Assembly (NCBI GenBank): GCA_964509195.1
Contig: CAZDWJ010000015.1
Span: 17,491 to 81,490 of the forward strand
DNA length: 64,000 bases
Reading direction: 5' to 3'
Source of the DNA: UBA4802 sp964509195
GTDB lineage: Bacteria > Spirochaetota > UBA4802 > UB4802
Positions 8,992 to 18,600 of this stretch are shown piece by piece. Position 1 is the stretch's first letter. Every line of letters starts with the position of its first letter. The translations under genes and the position numbers were made by a program. A model generated the notes under the pieces. The model saw nothing but the letters and a program-made list of their open reading frames with translations. It did not search any database and had not been told where the DNA came from.

Positions 8992-9015
8992 ACGCAGAGA
9001 ACCTCCTTTCATTTA

Positions 9016-9039
9016 ATTATATGCTACTTGCACATTATA
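9016..9039 (-). promoter_or_regulatory. Candidate -10 hexamers upstream of the acyl-CoA operon
   Basis: On the minus strand TATAAT occurs twice (9039-9034 and 9021-9016) in the 55 bp between the PHP gene and the first thiolase-like gene. No clear -35 box accompanies either, so transcription may instead come from upstream of the PHP gene. Confidence 0.3.
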
Positions 9040-9046
9040 CCCTTGG

Positions 9047-9595
9047 TTAACAATAACAGTTCCAGAAATCACCATTCTTTATTGCTTTTAAAATTGAGTC
9101 CTTATCCCTTTTTGCATCCAGTTCAATCCATGCCCTGCCAATACCAATCGCTGTGTGTGCATCATCAGAAACTATTGAAGGATGAGGCAAGGACATCTCA
9201 TCGAAACGTTTAACCTTAAAGCCTTTAGTGGTTATCTCCATTACATCGATAGTAAACATTTTCTGAAGTTCATACAAACGATCCATGATTTGGTCTACAT
9301 CAAGATCATACTCAGGCAGGTGATTGAACACATGCAGAATCTGGTTTTCACCAAAAATTCTATTTATGTGGATATATCCTTTTAAAAACACAGTCAATTC
9401 AACACCGGCAAATATTACCATGCCGGATTTAACCCTATTATAGATCGTATCATATCCTGGCTTTAAAAGGTAATCATGGTCAGTAAAAGCTATGAAATCA
9501 TAACCCTTTTCTTCATATCGCAGAGTAACCTGCTGAGGAGTAAGGGTCCCGTCAGAACATGTAGTATGTGTATGTAAACAACCTTTTAGAAGCAT
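9047..9595 (-). CDS. PHP-domain metal-dependent phosphoesterase
   Basis: 182 residues when started at the ATG (9595) just before the first PHP motif; the open frame extends further upstream but with low-complexity AT-rich residues unlike the family. CLHTHTTCSDGTL gives the paired His ligands, FTDHDY the second motif, and ELTVFLKGYIH the third. The C-terminus has SDDAHTAIGIGRAW, matching the final D-x-H metal ligands. PHP proteins hydrolyse phosphoesters with two or three metal ions; the substrate here is unknown. It precedes the acyl-CoA operon by 55 bp on the same strand. Confidence 0.7.
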   Translation of the reverse strand: MLLKGCLHTHTTCSDGTLTPQQVTLRYEEKGYDFIAFTDHDYLLKPGYDTIYNRVKSGMVIFAGVELTVFLKGYIHINRIFGENQILHVFNHLPEYDLDVDQIMDRLYELQKMFTIDVMEITTKGFKVKRFDEMSLPHPSIVSDDAHTAIGIGRAWIELDAKRDKDSILKAIKNGDFWNCYC

Positions 9596-9627
9596 AGTAT
9601 TGTATAATTTAAGTAATTTTTGAAATA

Positions 9628-9709
9628 ATTGAATGAATGTCCAACCAATAATCTGATAAAAAAAATAAAAAATTGAAACATCATTTAATTTATTGGACAT
9701 CCAATCAAT
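9628..9709. promoter_or_regulatory. Inverted pair of 17-bp operator-like sites
   Basis: TTGGACATTCATTCAAT on the minus strand (9628-9644) and TTGGACATCCAATCAAT on the plus strand (9693-9709) agree at 15 of 17 bases. The plus-strand site is centred on the dyad ATTGGACATCCAAT. They lie upstream of the PHP gene and acyl-CoA operon, downstream of the convergent end of nothing else. A TetR- or GntR-type acyl-CoA regulator is a reasonable guess; no regulator gene is adjacent. Confidence 0.45.
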
Positions 9710-9855
9710 TTGCAAAATAATTAATATCATACAATATGTCAATAATTTTTTTGAAAAAATTTTCCAAGCTTTTGAAAAATTTTTTGTCTTTACAATTAGC
9801 AATGATTTGTTTAACATTGATAGTACAATTGATAAATGTTACCCATATAGTACTT

Positions 9856-10893
9856 TTAGAGTATCAGCGTTGCATCTCCATAGGAAAAAAATCTATATTT
9901 TTCCTTCACTGCTTCCCTGTATGCTTCCATAATACAATCGTAACCAGCAAATGCTGCAACCAGCATAAGCAAAGTTGATTTTGGAGTATGAAAGTTGGTA
10001 ATCAGTGCATCAACAGATTTAACTACATATGGTGGGTGAATAAAAATATTGGTTGCACCTTCCCCATGCCTGTACTCACCATTGTGATACACTGACTCAA
10101 GCACCCGCAGGGAAGTAGTACCAACAGCTATAACCCTTCCTCCACATTCTTTTGCTTTATAAATATTATCCACAGTTTCTTTGGGCAGGTAATACTCTTC
10201 CGTGTGCATTGTATGCAATCGGATATCGTTCACCCTCACTGGTTGAAACGTACCCCATGATACATAGAGCGTTAAAAATGCAATCTGTGCACCTTTATCA
10301 CGAATTTTCTTTAACAAATCATCAGTGAAATGCAAACCAGCAGTTGGAGCCGCTGCTGCACCATACTGCCTGGCAAACACTGTCTGGTAGCGCTCATAAT
10401 CTGTTTTATCAAGAGTTCGTTGAATATATGGTGGCAGTGGCAACTCTCCAATCTCCTCAAGCATTGCAAAATCCAGTGAAGGTTCAAACTGAACAGTAAT
10501 GCCCGTTTCCGATTTTTCCACAATAACTATCGACACTGAATCTTTTTTTACTGGGTGCAATATTTCTCCTGACTTTATCCTTTTTAACCGGTTGCAGATT
10601 GCTTCCCACATATTGTCTTGCAGCTTTTTTGTTAATACAATCTCAATCGTTGCACCAGTCGAACGTTTACAAAAAATTCGCGCCGGAATCACCTTAGCAT
10701 CATTGAATATTAGAATATCATTTGGATTAATGTACTCAGGCAAATTATAAAATTTTTCATGTACATAATGCCTGTTTTTTCTGTTAATAATAAATAATCG
10801 GGATTCTTCCCGTTTTGAAGACGGATACTGGGCAATTAAGTCTTCAGGAAGGTCAAAATCATAGCTGTTCAACAAATACAAGTTTCTTTCCAT
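9856..10893 (-). CDS. queA: S-adenosylmethionine:tRNA ribosyltransferase-isomerase
   Basis: 345 residues; the ATG at 10893 is preferred over upstream TTG codons. QueA transfers and isomerises the ribosyl group of SAM onto 7-aminomethyl-7-deazaguanine in tRNA during queuosine synthesis. Family landmarks are present: YDFDLPEDLIAQYPSSKREESRL at the N-terminus, YQTVFARQYGAAAAPTAGLHFT in the middle, and VGTTSLRVLES plus TNFHTPKSTLLMLV near the C-terminus. Full family length. No other queuosine genes are in the window. Confidence 0.96.
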   Translation of the reverse strand: MERNLYLLNSYDFDLPEDLIAQYPSSKREESRLFIINRKNRHYVHEKFYNLPEYINPNDILIFNDAKVIPARIFCKRSTGATIEIVLTKKLQDNMWEAICNRLKRIKSGEILHPVKKDSVSIVIVEKSETGITVQFEPSLDFAMLEEIGELPLPPYIQRTLDKTDYERYQTVFARQYGAAAAPTAGLHFTDDLLKKIRDKGAQIAFLTLYVSWGTFQPVRVNDIRLHTMHTEEYYLPKETVDNIYKAKECGGRVIAVGTTSLRVLESVYHNGEYRHGEGATNIFIHPPYVVKSVDALITNFHTPKSTLLMLVAAFAGYDCIMEAYREAVKEKYRFFSYGDATLIL

Positions 10894-11017
10894 GCGCAAC
10901 AATTCTACTCATGGGTAATATAAAGCAATCAAAATTAATTATTTTTAATTTTATTTATGTGCGATAGTTCTAATAATTAAACTTCAGCATTTGTAAAAAG
11001 CCAGAGAATCTAAAAAA

Positions 11018-12160
11018 TTACTTTTGCATACTATACACCATTATTCTGATTCCTTTATAATAATACATTAGAATCTGATCAAAACGTTTACCCTGCTCTG
11101 CCATCTCTTTTGCACCCCACTGGCACATACCAACACCATGTCCCCACCCATAACCAGTCAAAATTAGTCCTGTTGGTGTTTGTTTCGCTTCAAAATACAG
11201 GCTTTTTATTTTTTTTATATCAAACATTAATCTGAAATCGTTCCCGCTCATTCTGATTAGACCATTAGCATGTTCTATTTTAACCACAGTAACGCGGGTA
11301 TCTTCTCTTCCCAGAGTTATCGATTTAATCTTTCCAACTGCCTTATAGCGCTTTACCAGTGCTTCATAAATCTCATTTAGTGTTAGCTCAACCTGCCAAC
11401 TGTAATTGGGTGAGTTTTTGCAATACGGGCACACTACCGACGTAAGATATGGCAGATCCTCACCTTGCCAAACATATTTATCATCCGTTGTTTTCCCACC
11501 ACAGGTTGAATGAAAATATGCTAAAATTGGTCTATTATTATATGTCATGATAACTCCTGCAGTAGCATCCACGGCTTTATTAGTTGCCTCAGTTTCTACC
11601 ATTTTGCCTTTATATACCTGAAAATTATGTGTTCCATCAAGATCAAAATAGGTGGCACCCGTTTTCATCAAGTGATAATATGCATACGTACGGGCTGCAA
11701 CAGCCTGAGCTTTCAGCACTTCAACTGGCCAACCTGGCATTATTTCTGAAGGCAATACACCATAAAGATATTCATTCATTTTTAGAACATTGACTACCTG
11801 TATCTTTCCCACCACGGGATGAAGCTGAATCATCCCTCGTACAGTTATTCCACTTACTTGAATTTCATTATTCCATGTTTCAAATTGCATTGGCTGCAAT
11901 ACTTGATTGTCAAAAAGCACAAAACGCTTAGCATCACCATTGTATATAATAGAATTATTATTAAGCTGGGTTACTTTTGTCTTTGCGGTCGTCACTATTT
12001 CAACTTTTAGCTGGTCTTTCAATAAAAGAACTTTTATGTAATCATTATCAAGCCCTATCCGCTTACCCGTTCTGGCTAAATATTCAGGAGGAGGCACACA
12101 TCCTGCTACTATTATAAAGAATATTAACAGCAACCATCTGAAACCATGAGCTATCGCCAT
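11018..12160 (-). CDS. SpoIID/LytB-domain lipoprotein
   Basis: 380 residues with a lipoprotein signal: hydrophobic stretch 9-19 and lipobox VAGC with Cys21. The SpoIID core is MNEYLYGVLPSEI followed by WPVEVLKAQAVAARTYAYYH, and the end has GYGWGHGVGMCQWGA, the catalytic region of SpoIID lytic transglycosylases that act on peptide-stripped glycan. In non-sporulating bacteria this family (LytB) is linked to cell-wall remodelling. The gene follows the Xer gene by 18 bp and ends 125 bp before queA. A GCGATAG repeat core overlaps the start codon region. Confidence 0.88.
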   Translation of the reverse strand: MAIAHGFRWLLLIFFIIVAGCVPPPEYLARTGKRIGLDNDYIKVLLLKDQLKVEIVTTAKTKVTQLNNNSIIYNGDAKRFVLFDNQVLQPMQFETWNNEIQVSGITVRGMIQLHPVVGKIQVVNVLKMNEYLYGVLPSEIMPGWPVEVLKAQAVAARTYAYYHLMKTGATYFDLDGTHNFQVYKGKMVETEATNKAVDATAGVIMTYNNRPILAYFHSTCGGKTTDDKYVWQGEDLPYLTSVVCPYCKNSPNYSWQVELTLNEIYEALVKRYKAVGKIKSITLGREDTRVTVVKIEHANGLIRMSGNDFRLMFDIKKIKSLYFEAKQTPTGLILTGYGWGHGVGMCQWGAKEMAEQGKRFDQILMYYYKGIRIMVYSMQK

Positions 12161-12178
12161 ACCTAAAACCGTATACCT

Positions 12179-13069
12179 CTAACCTTTTGGATGGAAACGC
12201 TTGTGTATTTCTTGCAGTTGTTTGCGTGCTAAATGTGTATATATTTGTGTTGTAGAAATATCTACATGCCCAAGTAATTCCTGCACCGCCCTTAAATCTG
12301 CACCACGCTCAAGTAAATGCGTGGCAAATGAATGGCGTAGTGTATGGGGTGTTATATTTTTACGGATGTCAACCATTCTAGCATACCCTTTAAGCAAGCG
12401 CCATACTGATTTACGGTTCAACATGCCACCTTTTTTGCTTATAAAAAGATACTCGCTTACCCTGTTGCCTAAAATAATGGTACGTGAATCATTCAGATAT
12501 TTTTCTATCAGACGTTTTGCCTCATCCCCAATTGGGACAATTCGCTCCTTATTCCCTTTGCCAAGAACTTTTAAAAATTTATTCTTTAAATCCACATCAA
12601 CAACCTTCAATTCAACAGCCTCAGATATCCTCAAACCTGCAGAATACAATAATTCAAATATAGCCTTATCACGCAATTGATACAGGTCATCTTCTCTAAT
12701 TGAAGCAAAAAGCCTGTCAATTTCCTCAATAGACAAAAAGTCAGGCAATGCTTTCTGAAAATGAGGAGTTTCTATTTTTACTGTTGGGTTGCTTATATTC
12801 TCAATGCTGCCTATATAATTATAGAACTGACGAATAGCTGCTAGAGATCGGGCTAAAGTTCGTGCAGAATTTCGTTTTTTATTTTTTTCAAAAAATAAAA
12901 ACTGCTCTACATCATCCTGCGTTGCATTGAGTATCGTCTTATTTTTTCGTGCCAGAAAATCAGAAAATTTTTTTAAATCATATGTGTACGAATAAATAGA
13001 ATTAGGAGAAAGCCCCTTTTCTATCTGCAAAAACCGTTTGAACCTCTTAATAGCAATTATGTCTTTCAA
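12179..13069 (-). CDS. xerD: Tyrosine recombinase XerC/XerD
   Basis: 296 residues, a full-length Xer recombinase that resolves chromosome dimers at dif. All catalytic residues are visible: Arg147 (SAGLRISE), Lys171 (GKGNKERIVPI), His242 and Arg245 (HTLRHSFATHL), His268 (LLGH) and the nucleophile Tyr277 (TTQIYTHL). The N-terminal SAM-like domain occupies 1-100. The start is TTG, with GAGGTGAT at good spacing; an ATG in frame would cut the N-terminal helix. XerC versus XerD cannot be settled here. No dif site was recognised in the window. Confidence 0.92.
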   Translation of the reverse strand: MKDIIAIKRFKRFLQIEKGLSPNSIYSYTYDLKKFSDFLARKNKTILNATQDDVEQFLFFEKNKKRNSARTLARSLAAIRQFYNYIGSIENISNPTVKIETPHFQKALPDFLSIEEIDRLFASIREDDLYQLRDKAIFELLYSAGLRISEAVELKVVDVDLKNKFLKVLGKGNKERIVPIGDEAKRLIEKYLNDSRTIILGNRVSEYLFISKKGGMLNRKSVWRLLKGYARMVDIRKNITPHTLRHSFATHLLERGADLRAVQELLGHVDISTTQIYTHLARKQLQEIHKRFHPKG

Positions 13070-13441
13070 TGTATATCACCTCTTCATAATACTCCTCCCT
13101 CATTCGCAAATTTTCTACCGGGATAATAAAAACTTAAAGTATAATAAAACCATTATTTTTTTTATGTCAGATATAATATCGGAAAATTATGGATTATGTC
13201 TTGAAGGGATTTAATGAAAAAATTTCCATTTGATCTATTATTTGTATACCTAATAACATTTCTTTTATTTACAAAAATTAACATAAAAGAAAAGAGTTCA
13301 ATGTTGCTGTGATCATAAGGGAAATACTAAAATAAATATTTTAAACTTTGTATATACAATTAACCTTATTGCTAATTGATAATTAATTTTCACTTTCACT
13401 TTACAAAGCAGGATATACTATATATATTATAATATTTGCAT
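13070..13441. other. AT-rich intergenic region, 372 bp
   Basis: Separates the Xer gene from the exporter genes; both flanking genes are on the minus strand. Only one possible short gene (13214-13312) was seen. No clear terminator or promoter could be assigned. Confidence 0.5.
13214..13312 (+). CDS. Possible small membrane peptide
   Basis: 32 codons opposite in strand to its neighbours, with AAGGGA 5 bases before the ATG. Residues 6-18 are hydrophobic (FDLLFVYLITFLLF), so it could be a single-span peptide. There is no family match and chance occurrence is quite possible in such AT-rich DNA. Confidence 0.2.
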   Translation: MKKFPFDLLFVYLITFLLFTKINIKEKSSMLL

Positions 13442-14620
13442 TTACTCATATCGTAAAGCTTCAATTGGTTTTAGATCCGCAGCCTTTTTGGCGGGATAGT
13501 ACCCAAAAAATATACCAACTGCACACGCAAAGATGAAAGATAGTAAAACTGACGTAACCGAAAATATATATGGCCAGTCTACAATATACGTTATGAAATA
13601 GTACACAAATAATCCTAAAATGATACCAATAATGCCACCCAATCCACTCAATGTAACCGATTCTATTAAAAACTGGCTCAATATATCCCTTCTTTTTGCC
13701 CCTATTGCCATGCGTATGCCTATTTCACGCGTACGCTCACTCACCGAAACAAGCATGATATTCATGATGCCAACACCACCAACAAAAAGCGAAATTGAAG
13801 CAATACCAGCAAGCAGCATTGATAATGTCTTTGATATGTATTCGGCCATCTCAAGCTTTTGCTTACTTGTTGTAATTCTGAATTCATTGGTGTCAGCTGT
13901 AATCATGTGGGCTCTATTCAAGTAATTTCTAATTTGTTCTACTGCCTCATCCATCTGTTTATCAGAATATACTGAAACATAGATGCGGTCAATTATATTG
14001 TTACCTATTATTTTTCGTTGCGCTGCGCCATATGGCATCACCACCACATTATCAAAATCTTTGCCACCAAAGGATTCGCCCAATTCTGACAATACTCCAA
14101 TCACTTTAAACGGGACATTGTTAATAATTACAATATTACCTACTGGCTCCTCATATATAAAAATATTGTTCTTCACAGTTGCTCCAATTATTACAACCTT
14201 CTCATGTGTAGCTATTTCAATTTCAGTAAAATATCTTCCAGATACCAGTGGCCAAAATTTCATTTTAAAATAATCATTTTCTACGCCAAACATACCACTT
14301 ATGGTTGAACGGTCTTTATAATTGACTTGTACATTGCTCTTTGTAATAATAATAGAAGAGTATTGAACTTGAGGGAATTTACTTTTAATATTTATAGCAT
14401 CTGCTACAGTTAATAAATTCTTATAAGAAGCAATCTCCATAGCATTTTTACCATATGTACTTACCCTTTCCTCAACTGTAATCTGAGCACTCTTCCCTAT
14501 GCCAATCATCACTATAACAGAAGAAACACCAATTATTATACCAATACTGGTAAGCATAGAACGAACTTTGTTCTTGGCCAGTGACCGTAACGCGGTAACT
14601 AAAAGATTAGTAAAGTCCAT
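13442..14620 (-). CDS. ABC exporter permease, MacB family
   Basis: 392 residues with the MacB layout: a TM helix at about 21-42 (MLTSIGIIIGVSSVIVMIGIG), a large periplasmic MacB-PCD domain, then three C-terminal TM helices (about 265-290, 320-340, 355-378). MSVSERTREIGIRMAIGAKRRDI-type coupling helix is present as VSVSERTREIGIRMAIGAKR. It lacks the fused ATPase, which is the next gene upstream (1 bp gap). Together with the fusion protein and TolC-type gene it forms a tripartite pump for peptides, macrolides or lipoproteins; the substrate cannot be told. Confidence 0.92.
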   Translation of the reverse strand: MDFTNLLVTALRSLAKNKVRSMLTSIGIIIGVSSVIVMIGIGKSAQITVEERVSTYGKNAMEIASYKNLLTVADAINIKSKFPQVQYSSIIITKSNVQVNYKDRSTISGMFGVENDYFKMKFWPLVSGRYFTEIEIATHEKVVIIGATVKNNIFIYEEPVGNIVIINNVPFKVIGVLSELGESFGGKDFDNVVVMPYGAAQRKIIGNNIIDRIYVSVYSDKQMDEAVEQIRNYLNRAHMITADTNEFRITTSKQKLEMAEYISKTLSMLLAGIASISLFVGGVGIMNIMLVSVSERTREIGIRMAIGAKRRDILSQFLIESVTLSGLGGIIGIILGLFVYYFITYIVDWPYIFSVTSVLLSFIFACAVGIFFGYYPAKKAADLKPIEALRYE

Positions 14621-14621
14621 A

Positions 14622-15341
14622 TTATTTTCTGCTTTTTTTTAACTTTTTTATTGGGCTGTCATCAATAATCAAACCATCTTTAAAAACAACTTTTCTATCA
14701 GCGTACTGAGCAACATCTGGCTCATGGGTCACCATGACAATGGTAATGTTATACTCTTTGTTTAATGCAGTGAATACATTCATTATCTCGCTTGTATTTT
14801 TAGTATCCAGATTTCCTGTAGGCTCATCTGCAAGAAGGATAGCAGGGTCATTAACTAAAGCACGTGCAATTGCAACACGTTGTTGTTCTCCTCCAGATAA
14901 TTCATTAGGATGGTGCATCTCTCTGCCTGCCAATCCAACCATTGCCAAAAGCTTTCTGGCCCTGTCTTTCATCTTTTCATGAGTGAAACCACCCCTGTAA
15001 AATAATGGCATTTCTACATTCTCTATAGCCGGTGTTCTTGATAGCAGATTAAACCCCTGAAATACAAAACCAATTTTACGATTTCTAATTTCTGCTTTTT
15101 GATTATCGTTTAGTGATGTACCATCAATTCCATCCAGTACATATTTCCCTGATGTTGGTGTATCAAGAAATCCTAAAATATTCATAAATGTGGATTTTCC
15201 TGAACCAGAAGCCCCCATTATTGCAACAAATTCACCCCGTTTTACCTTAAGGGATACACCTTTCAAAGCATGAACAGAAACTTCTTCGCTTAACTTATAA
15301 ATCTTGTGTAAATTTTCTATGTTAATGATTGGAATATTCAT
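14622..15341 (-). CDS. ABC exporter ATPase, MacB/LolD family
   Basis: 239 residues. Walker A GASGSGKST at 43-51, ABC signature LSGGEQQRVAIA at 148-159, Walker B ILLADEPTGNLD at 168-179 and the H-loop in VMVTHEPDVA. The DEPTGNLD sequence is typical of the MacB/LolD/FtsE branch. It energises the permease encoded immediately downstream. Confidence 0.95.
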   Translation of the reverse strand: MNIPIINIENLHKIYKLSEEVSVHALKGVSLKVKRGEFVAIMGASGSGKSTFMNILGFLDTPTSGKYVLDGIDGTSLNDNQKAEIRNRKIGFVFQGFNLLSRTPAIENVEMPLFYRGGFTHEKMKDRARKLLAMVGLAGREMHHPNELSGGEQQRVAIARALVNDPAILLADEPTGNLDTKNTSEIMNVFTALNKEYNITIVMVTHEPDVAQYADRKVVFKDGLIIDDSPIKKLKKSRK

Positions 15342-15350
15342 ACTAAAATT

Positions 15351-16460
15351 TTACTTTTTAATTGAAATTTGTTTCCTTACACGAACTAAAACAGTATCAC
15401 CAGGCTTTATATCGCCTTTTTTAATCTCAGTATTTACATCGCCATATATCCCGGTCTGTACTTCAACTGGCACTATATTGCCTTTTTTCTTCTTCCAGAT
15501 ATACTTTTTATCCTTATCAAGCCTGTATTTGCTAATAAAAGGTGGAATTACAGTAAATGCATCATTGGGTACTCTAAGAACATTCTGCTTTTTATCAACT
15601 TCAATGGTTACTATCGCTGTCATGCCTGGTTTTAACAAATACTGTGGATTATCACATATGGCAACAGCATCATAGGTTATCACCCCTCCCCTGTTAACTG
15701 GATTAAATCTTATCTGCTTGATAGCTCCAGTAAATATCTGATCAGGATAGGCATTCACTGTAAACCTTATCTTCTGATCACTTTTAACCTTCCCGATATC
15801 CGTCTCATCTATAGACACCATAATCTGCATGGTTTTCAAATCACGTACCATCAGGAATAAACGCTTGTTTCGTACAACTGGATCGGATTCATTAATATCA
15901 CGTGAAACAATAATACCACTAATTGGAGCATAAATTCGTGTATTTTTCTGCATCTGTAGCAAATTCTTATAGTCAACCAACACCTGACTATATGACAACT
16001 GCATCTTTTTATATTCATTTTCAGCCATCTCAAGTGCATTAACTGATATCATATGCTCTTTATACATGCTTCTTTTTATCTGGACATCATTTTCCATATT
16101 TTTAAGGTCGATATTCAACTGCTCAAGCCTTTTTTGCATTTTCGCTATGTCATTCTGTAAATCCCCCGCATCTATTAAAGCTAATAATTGATATTGCTTT
16201 ACATGCTCATTAAAATCTGCATATACTTTCTGTACAACGCCATTAACCTGGCATAATATTGAGACAGGCTCCAGCAGATCGATTGTCCCTGTTGTTGAAA
16301 TTGTCTTTGATATTTCACCAACTGAAACTTTATCATAATCGTAAATGTATTCAGAATCATCAACACCCGAACGTAATGAATATAGTACTATTAAAATGAT
16401 TACTATAATACCAACAATAATTATTTTTTTCTTATTTTGTAACAACATTTGTTTAATCAT
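15351..16460 (-). CDS. Periplasmic membrane-fusion protein (MacA/HlyD type)
   Basis: 369 residues. An N-terminal TM anchor (about 11-27, IIIVGIIVIILIVLYSL) is followed by a lipoyl/barrel-sandwich half (LLEPVSILCQVNGVVQKVYADFNEHVKQYQLLALID), a coiled-coil hairpin (about 105-165), the second lipoyl half (RIYAPISGIIVSRDINESDPV) and beta-barrel domains. It bridges the inner-membrane MacB-type pump and the outer-membrane channel. GAGGT precedes the start, which overlaps the stop of the TolC-type gene by 4 bases, so the two are translationally coupled. Confidence 0.92.
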   Translation of the reverse strand: MIKQMLLQNKKKIIIVGIIVIILIVLYSLRSGVDDSEYIYDYDKVSVGEISKTISTTGTIDLLEPVSILCQVNGVVQKVYADFNEHVKQYQLLALIDAGDLQNDIAKMQKRLEQLNIDLKNMENDVQIKRSMYKEHMISVNALEMAENEYKKMQLSYSQVLVDYKNLLQMQKNTRIYAPISGIIVSRDINESDPVVRNKRLFLMVRDLKTMQIMVSIDETDIGKVKSDQKIRFTVNAYPDQIFTGAIKQIRFNPVNRGGVITYDAVAICDNPQYLLKPGMTAIVTIEVDKKQNVLRVPNDAFTVIPPFISKYRLDKDKKYIWKKKKGNIVPVEVQTGIYGDVNTEIKKGDIKPGDTVLVRVRKQISIKK

Positions 16461-17870
16461 CTGGTATTTACCTCTTTTGAGAACAGTATAGATTCATCAA
16501 CACATAGTAAACTGATCAATTGATTGTAATTAACATAATAATCTGTAAGAATCTTAATATAGTCAATCATAACATTAATATAATTTAATTCAGCATCCTG
16601 CAATTCATTCTGAGTTATCATCCCTCTGTCATAATTTTTCTGTACTAACTCCAGATATTTACTGGCGTTTTCTATCAGTTTACGGGATATATCCAGTTGT
16701 ACTTTGATATCTTTTAATGTGTTATAATAACTTTTTATATTCCCCAATAGAGTGTCTACAGTCGTCTTACTGTTATATAATGCTTTATTGTATGAAACTG
16801 CTGCACGGTCAATGCTTGAAGCAAGAACTCCACTGGTAAATATAGGAAAATTGGCACTGACACCCGCATGCATTGTTGGTTTCCAGTTATCCTTGTCCGA
16901 TAATGATTGGGCAAAAGAACCATTTTGAATAGCCCTGTTCTCATATCCCAACGATACAAAAATGTTTATCACTGGCAACCGTTTATCCTTTTCAATCTCA
17001 ATCTGTGTACGTGCAATTTCCTGATTCACTTCTGCAGACTTAATATCAAAGGAATACTGAGAAGCTAATTCAAGCAATTCATCTAAACTATGAGGTATAT
17101 CCTGTATCGTACTATCAATACCAAAACCTGTTGTATCTATATCAAAAGGATCAATTTGCATCCCCATCAGAGTCAATAGCTTACTTTTTGCAACTGCTAT
17201 CTCATTTTGAGATCTCTGGTAGTTCAGCTGTGCATTGGTAAGGTCTACTTTAGCTCGCGAAACATCCAGCATGGTACGTTGCCCACTCCTGAATAATTGC
17301 TCAACATTTGCATATTTTATCTCAAAACTTTTTACCAACTTTTCCAGTAATTCACTTTTCTTTTTTGCAAATGCTAACTGATAATAAGCTATCTTTACAT
17401 CGCGCACCACATTAGTTCTTATTTTCAATGCTGATAATGTTACATTGTTATATTCCAGCAAACGCAACTGCTCATAATTATTCTTGTTTGCATCGTAAAG
17501 TTTGTAACTTGCCTGTGCACCAACAAATAGTCCTATAAGGGNNNNNNNNNNTTTTGCCTGGAACATTAAATGAGCTATTCACGGCGTCCGACTTTAATAT
17601 CTCAACTGTCTGCACTGTGCCATTAACCTGAATACTGTTACTTCCCTTGGTAATTTTAAGGTTAAGCGATGCAGTAGTAACATCTTCCGCAGCCATTTTT
17701 ATATTTATATTATTCTGCAGTGCTATCTGTACACAATCAGATAGATTTGTATTGACAAAACTTTCAGCATATAATTTTTCATACTGCAGAGCACATGGGA
17801 AAACCAGAACAATAAAAAAAATACATCCATGAAGACATAAAAACATCATACCTTTCATATGCCAATCCAT
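16457..17870 (-). CDS. TolC-family outer-membrane efflux protein, split by an assembly gap
   Basis: Minus-strand gene in two pieces around ten Ns. The upstream piece gives a signal peptide (MKGMMFLCLHGCIFF, ending near ALQYEKLYA) and the first OEP helix (LSDCVQIALQNNINIKMAAE). The downstream piece gives the rest: QASYKLYDANKNNYEQ, the long AYYQLAFAKKKSELLEKL helix, the repeat half with FGVS-type ANFPIFTSG, and QKNYDRGMITQNELQDAE. The two parts read in different frames across the Ns, as expected when ten Ns stand for an unknown gap. Start uncertain: ATG at 17870 or 17858. First gene of the exporter operon. Confidence 0.88.
17542..17551. other. Assembly gap (10 N)
   Basis: Ten Ns inside the TolC-type gene. 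The length is likely a placeholder; from family alignment a few to a few tens of codons around the first beta strand seem missing. Confidence 0.95.
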
Positions 17871-18296
17871 ATTATTTCAGATGAAGTCTTGAATCTTTTA
17901 ATGATATGTAATAAATTCTACAAAAATATAATAATTTATCGTTTGCCATACTATATAATCACATAATTATATTCAATTAAAAAAATAAGATTACTTCTAA
18001 AAACTATCTTAATAGGATATTCCTGTATGGGCATGATGCAACTAAGAATAACTTGCTTTGAGGTATATTTTAAGGATAAAAACAGTTTTTGCTGTGCCCA
18101 AAATATTAATTGGCTGGATTTGTATAAATCGATCGAATATCTTTTTTATTTTTTGTCGATAGTTCATTACATAAATCATCAACAGGCTTTCAATTACTTT
18201 AAATCCAGTTGCTTAATAATATTCTGAAAATAAATAAATCCAATGCTATACTGTATTCACCTGATTAATATTATTTATAAATGAGGTTTATACACA
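17871..18296. other. Divergent intergenic region, 426 bp
   Basis: Lies between the exporter operon (minus) and the DUF1858 gene (plus). AT-rich. A 66-codon open frame at 18027-18227 has no ribosome site or family signature and is taken as chance. No specific promoter could be assigned. Confidence 0.5.
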
Positions 18297-18503
18297 ATGA
18301 AAAACACAATAACAAAAGATATGACATTTGGTGAACTTGTTCAAAAATACCCTGCGGCAGCACAAGTTCTCTCTTCGTATGGATTACACTGTATTGGTTG
18401 CCACATTGGTATTTATGAAACAATTGAACAGGGTGGTAAAGCACATGGATTAAGCGATTCCCAGATAAAAGAAATGCTAGAAAAATTAAATCAGGCTATC
18501 TAG
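18297..18503 (+). CDS. DUF1858 / hybrid-cluster-associated redox disulfide protein
   Basis: 68 residues, whole domain: ITKDMTFGELVQKYPAAAQVLSSYGLHCIGCHIG, with the conserved CIGC pair at Cys32 and Cys35. This small family (TIGR03980/DUF1858) is named for a putative redox-active disulfide near hybrid cluster proteins; the function is not established. GAGG lies about 10 bases before the ATG. It stands alone, followed by a bidirectional terminator shared with the tRNA genes. Confidence 0.9.
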   Translation: MKNTITKDMTFGELVQKYPAAAQVLSSYGLHCIGCHIGIYETIEQGGKAHGLSDSQIKEMLEKLNQAI

Positions 18504-18558
18504 TTCCTCTATAACAACAAACCATTTCATTGACATTTCTGGATAATAAGCCCAATAA

Positions 18559-18596
18559 AAAAGAGCTATCACCCAATTTTTTGCGATAGCTCTTTT
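18559..18596. terminator. Bidirectional intrinsic terminator
   Basis: AAAAGAGCTATC (18559-18570) pairs perfectly with GATAGCTCTTTT (18585-18596) around a 14-base loop, with T runs on both strands. It separates the DUF1858 gene from the convergent tRNA genes. The right arm contains the recurrent GCGATAG core. Confidence 0.85.
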
Positions 18597-18600
18597 TATT

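Noticed and set aside
9596..9817. N-terminal extension of the PHP protein (about 74 residues)
   Set aside because: Low-complexity AT-rich codons; the family starts at the first His motif and the region holds operator-like repeats instead.
18027..18227. 66-codon plus-strand frame before the DUF1858 gene
   Set aside because: No ribosome site, no family features, biased AT-rich composition.
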